A stretch of DNA of 8,304 nucleotides from an uncultured Lachnospiraceae bacterium (lineage in GTDB: Bacteria; Bacillota; Clostridia; Lachnospirales; Lachnospiraceae): contig CAMWSA010000154.1 of NCBI GenBank assembly GCA_947176785.1, forward strand, positions 1 to 8,304, read 5' to 3'. A program made the translations under genes and the position numbers. Below the pieces are notes generated by a model that was given only the letters and a program-made list of their open reading frames with translations, made no database searches and had not been told where the DNA came from. This document shows, piece by piece, positions 6,924 to 8,304 of this stretch; within the stretch, counting starts at the first letter, position 1, and every line of letters begins with the position of its first letter.

Positions 6924-6966
6924 AAACTGATGGTATCGGTAAAACAAACTGATTTTAGTGTATCGG
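6924..6966. repeat. Direct repeats over the XRE gene promoter, candidate operators
   Basis: AAACTGAT occurs at 6924-6931 and 6946-6953, exactly 22 bp apart, about two helical turns. Each is followed by TATCGG (6934-6939 and 6961-6966), at different distances. The first unit is also an imperfect palindrome, ACTGAT-ggt-ATCGGT (6926-6940, one mismatch). The second unit contains the -10 of the XRE promoter. Placement suggests autorepression by the regulator; this is inference. Confidence 0.5.
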
Positions 6967-6985
6967 ATTCCCAGTGTTTTGTAAA
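6957..6985 (-). promoter_or_regulatory. Sigma-A promoter for the XRE-type regulator
   Basis: On the minus strand, TTTACA (6985-6980, 5 of 6) and TACACT (6962-6957, 4 of 6) are separated by 17 bp. Transcription would begin near 6950, giving a leader of about 50 nt that contains the first AAACTGAT repeat. Confidence 0.55.
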
Positions 6986-7020
6986 GATAAATATTTCACG
7001 TAAAATCTATTACAAAGCGG

Positions 7021-7049
7021 TTGAGGATTAGGAGGAAATCTGCTAAAAT
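7021..7049 (+). promoter_or_regulatory. Sigma-A promoter for the SPFH gene
   Basis: TTGAGG (7021-7026, 4 of 6) and an extended -10 TGcTAAAAT (7041-7049; hexamer TAAAAT at 7044-7049, 5 of 6) are separated by 17 bp. Transcription would start near 7056, giving a leader of about 210 nt that includes all three repeat segments. The promoter stands 35 bp from the divergent XRE promoter. Confidence 0.6.
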
Positions 7050-7088
7050 AGAAATGGTTTTCACCCGTGCCTTAAAGTCTGGCCGCAC

Positions 7089-7148
7089 GATGGACAGGGC
7101 TTATTTTATCTGGGATGGGACTGTGTGGGCAGTTACGGGACTTATAAT
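7089..7148 (+). repeat. Repeat copy A (forward)
   Basis: A 60-bp unit repeated 103 bp downstream as copy B. Bases 7121-7148 are identical to 7224-7251, and 7110-7148 differs from its partner at one position only; the first 20 bases are more diverged. It contains four GGG tracts (7112, 7117, 7127, 7137) and ends in CTTATAAT. Confidence 0.9.
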
Positions 7149-7150
7149 CA

Positions 7151-7187
7151 GTAACTGCCTGCACAGTGCCGGGAATAAAGCCTGTCC
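7151..7187 (-). repeat. Repeat copy A' (inverted, shortened)
   Basis: Reverse complement of the repeat unit, lying between the two forward copies. GTAACTGCC at 7151-7159 and GGAATAAAG at 7172-7180 are complementary to the ends of the forward units. About ten bases corresponding to the CTGGGATGGG stretch are missing, and other G-tracts are changed, so this copy has no quadruplex motif. Confidence 0.8.
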
Positions 7188-7191
7188 GCAT

Positions 7192-7251
7192 TATGGGCAG
7201 GGTTTATTCCGCCTGGGATGGGGCTGTGTGGGCAGTTACGGGACTTATAAT
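7192..7251 (+). repeat. Repeat copy B (forward)
   Basis: Second direct copy of the 60-bp unit, ending one base before the AAGGAGG ribosome site of the SPFH gene. It contains G-tracts at 7215-7217, 7220-7223, 7230-7232 and 7240-7242. Its TATAAT (7246-7251) is too close to the ribosome site to serve this gene as a promoter with a normal leader. Confidence 0.9.
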
Positions 7252-7267
7252 AAGGAGGAACTACATA

Positions 7268-8304
7268 ATGGGCTTGATTCAAGCGGCAAGAGACGCAATT
7301 AACGGTGTGTTGGCAGATCAGTGGAAAGAATATTTTTATTGTGACGCCATGCCAAACGAGGTGCTGGTGACAAAGGGCAAAATCCGTGTGACCGGCAAAA
7401 ACGGCAACAAGGGTGTGGACAACTTTATCAGCAACGGCTCCATCATCGCTGTCAACGAAGGGCAGTGTATGATTATTGTGGATCAGGGGGAGATTGTGGA
7501 GTTCTGTGCAGATGCGGGAGAGTTTGTGTATGATGCCTCCACCGAACCCAGCCTGTTTTACGGCAACCTGGGCGACAATGTGGTGAATACCTTCAAGAAT
7601 ATCGGGAAGCGTTTCACTTTTGGCGGCAGCACAGGCAAGGACCAGAGGGTGTATTACTTTAATATCAAGGAGATCATGGGCAATCTGTTTGGCACTGCCA
7701 GCCCTGTTCCTTTCCGCATAGTGGACAGCAATATTGGCCTGGATGTGGACACCGCCGTGAAGTGTAACGGGCAGTATTCCTTCAGGATTATCGACCCTCT
7801 GCTGTTTTATAAGAATGTGTGTGGAAATGTGTCCGGTGATTATAACAAGTCTCAGCTGCTTGCCACTCTTAAGACGGAACTCCTGACAGCGTTACAGCCT
7901 GCCCTGGCCAGAATTTCCGCCCAGGGAATCCGCTATTATGAGCTGGCCGGAAACACGGAGAAGATGGCCGAGGCCCTGAACGAGGTACTCAGCGAGAAGT
8001 GGAGCAACCTGCGGGGCATCCAGATCGTGTCCATCGGCTTTAACAGTGTGAAGATTCCGGACGACGATGAGAAGATGATCAAGGATCTGCAGAAGACTGC
8101 CGTGATGCGCAATGCCAATATGGCGGCGGCCACTCTGGTGGGAGCGCAGGCGGAAGCAATGAAGGCGGCGGCATCCAACACGGCCACCGGTCCCGTGATG
8201 GCTTTTGCAGGCATGAATATGGCAAACCGGGTGGGCGGATTTGACGCCAATGCGTTGTATGCCATGGGGGCTCAGCAGCAGGCAGCCGGGCAACAGACAC
8301 CGCC
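7268..8304 (+). CDS. SPFH-domain protein, incomplete at the right edge
   Basis: An open frame of 345 codons runs from ATG 7268 off the window end without a stop. An AAGGAGG site lies 9 nt upstream. The protein opens MGLIQAARDAINGVLADQWKEYFYCDAMPNEVLVTKGK. It then follows the SPFH (stomatin/prohibitin/flotillin/HflK-C-like) pattern of a soluble bacterial group related to Bacillus YdjI: GSIIAVNEGQCMIIVDQGEIVEF, VPFRIVDSNIGLDVDTAVKCNGQYSFRI and a helical GIQIVSIGFNSVKIPDDDEKMIKDLQK near 250-275. An Ala/Met/Gln-rich tail follows (about 280-345). Relatives usually end in a short Cys-rich zinc ribbon, which would lie just beyond the edge. There is no signal peptide or membrane helix. Members of this group are thought to act in membrane-associated scaffolds or membrane-stress responses; the role here is inferred. 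Its leader carries the A/A'/B repeat, and it diverges from the XRE gene. Confidence 0.88.
   Translation, partial: MGLIQAARDAINGVLADQWKEYFYCDAMPNEVLVTKGKIRVTGKNGNKGVDNFISNGSIIAVNEGQCMIIVDQGEIVEFCADAGEFVYDASTEPSLFYGNLGDNVVNTFKNIGKRFTFGGSTGKDQRVYYFNIKEIMGNLFGTASPVPFRIVDSNIGLDVDTAVKCNGQYSFRIIDPLLFYKNVCGNVSGDYNKSQLLATLKTELLTALQPALARISAQGIRYYELAGNTEKMAEALNEVLSEKWSNLRGIQIVSIGFNSVKIPDDDEKMIKDLQKTAVMRNANMAAATLVGAQAEAMKAAASNTATGPVMAFAGMNMANRVGGFDANALYAMGAQQQAAGQQTP

Larger units (their letters stand above)
7056..7267 (+). promoter_or_regulatory. Structured 5' leader of the SPFH gene with alternative hairpins
   Basis: This gene-free stretch is mostly filled by three related segments: A (7089-7148), inverted A' (7151-7187) and B (7192-7251). 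As RNA, A' can pair with A through 7120-7136/7151-7167 (17 pairs including two G-U) and 7092-7098/7181-7187 (7 pairs). It can instead pair with B through 7223-7239/7151-7167 and 7195-7210/7172-7187. The two folds exclude each other. The leader ends in AAGGAGG (7252-7258), 9 nt before the ATG. Neither fold clearly hides the ribosome site and neither ends in a U-run, so classic attenuation is not evident. It matches no riboswitch class that I recognise. Confidence 0.5.

Noticed and set aside
7089..7251. CRISPR-like array
   Set aside because: Only two direct copies, with an inverted copy as the supposed spacer, and no cas genes.
7089..7251. Insertion sequence or MITE with defined ends
   Set aside because: No transposase, no target-site duplication that I can see, and the order is forward-inverted-forward rather than a single pair of terminal inverted repeats. 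A dispersed repeat family remains possible, but cannot be tested from one locus.
7021..7302. A 93-codon forward frame through the leader repeats into the SPFH gene
   Set aside because: It begins on the TTG of the -35 element, runs through both repeat copies (giving a repeated peptide), has no fitting ribosome site, and overlaps the well-supported SPFH start in another frame.

Overview
The window looks like chromosome from a gut-type Firmicute, most likely a Lachnospiraceae relative. The signs are moderately GC-rich coding DNA with AAGGAGG-type ribosome sites, sigma-A promoters with TGn-extended -10 elements, and gene families common in that group (Zn-dependent PLC-like protein, MATE pump, GGDEF/EAL multidomain protein, NMT1-type lipoprotein, XRE regulator with a Cys cluster, SPFH protein). 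I cannot name the genus. There is no rRNA, tRNA, transposase, phage structural gene or CRISPR array.

Layout: (1) 1-453, the 3' part of a membrane protein gene, converging on and overlapping by 37 bp (2) a Zn-dependent phospholipase C-like gene on the minus strand (1091-417). (3) A divergent promoter pair at 1111-1189, with a perfect 10-bp inverted repeat built into both -10 regions, serves the PLC-like gene and (4) a MATE-family efflux transporter (1274-2671). (5) A perfect-consensus sigma-A promoter (2728-2757) and a small hairpin lead into a cytoplasmic GGDEF-like/GAF/GGDEF-like/EAL protein (2805-5219). Both GGDEF domains are degenerate and the EAL domain looks catalytically intact, so it is probably a regulated c-di-GMP phosphodiesterase. 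A strong intrinsic terminator follows (5237-5275). (6) A lipoprotein solute-binding protein of the NMT1/THI5/SsuA type (5365-6393) has no permease or ATPase gene in view. (7) A minus-strand XRE-type regulator (6900-6418) converges on it. (8) A 367-bp gene-free stretch (6901-7267) separates the regulator from (9) a divergently transcribed SPFH-domain gene (7268 to the right edge, incomplete).

The most unusual part is 7056-7267, the predicted 5' leader of the SPFH gene. It contains a repeat in the order forward copy (A), inverted copy (A'), forward copy (B). A' can pair with either A or B but not both, and A and B each carry a four-tract G-quadruplex motif that A' has lost. This could be a mutually exclusive RNA switch, or the remains of a dispersed palindromic repeat family; the sequence alone cannot decide. 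The divergent XRE regulator, with direct repeats across its own promoter and a C-x3-C-x3-C cluster, is the natural candidate to regulate this region.

The genes do not form one pathway. They are mostly single-gene units, each with its own promoter, in convergent or divergent arrangement.
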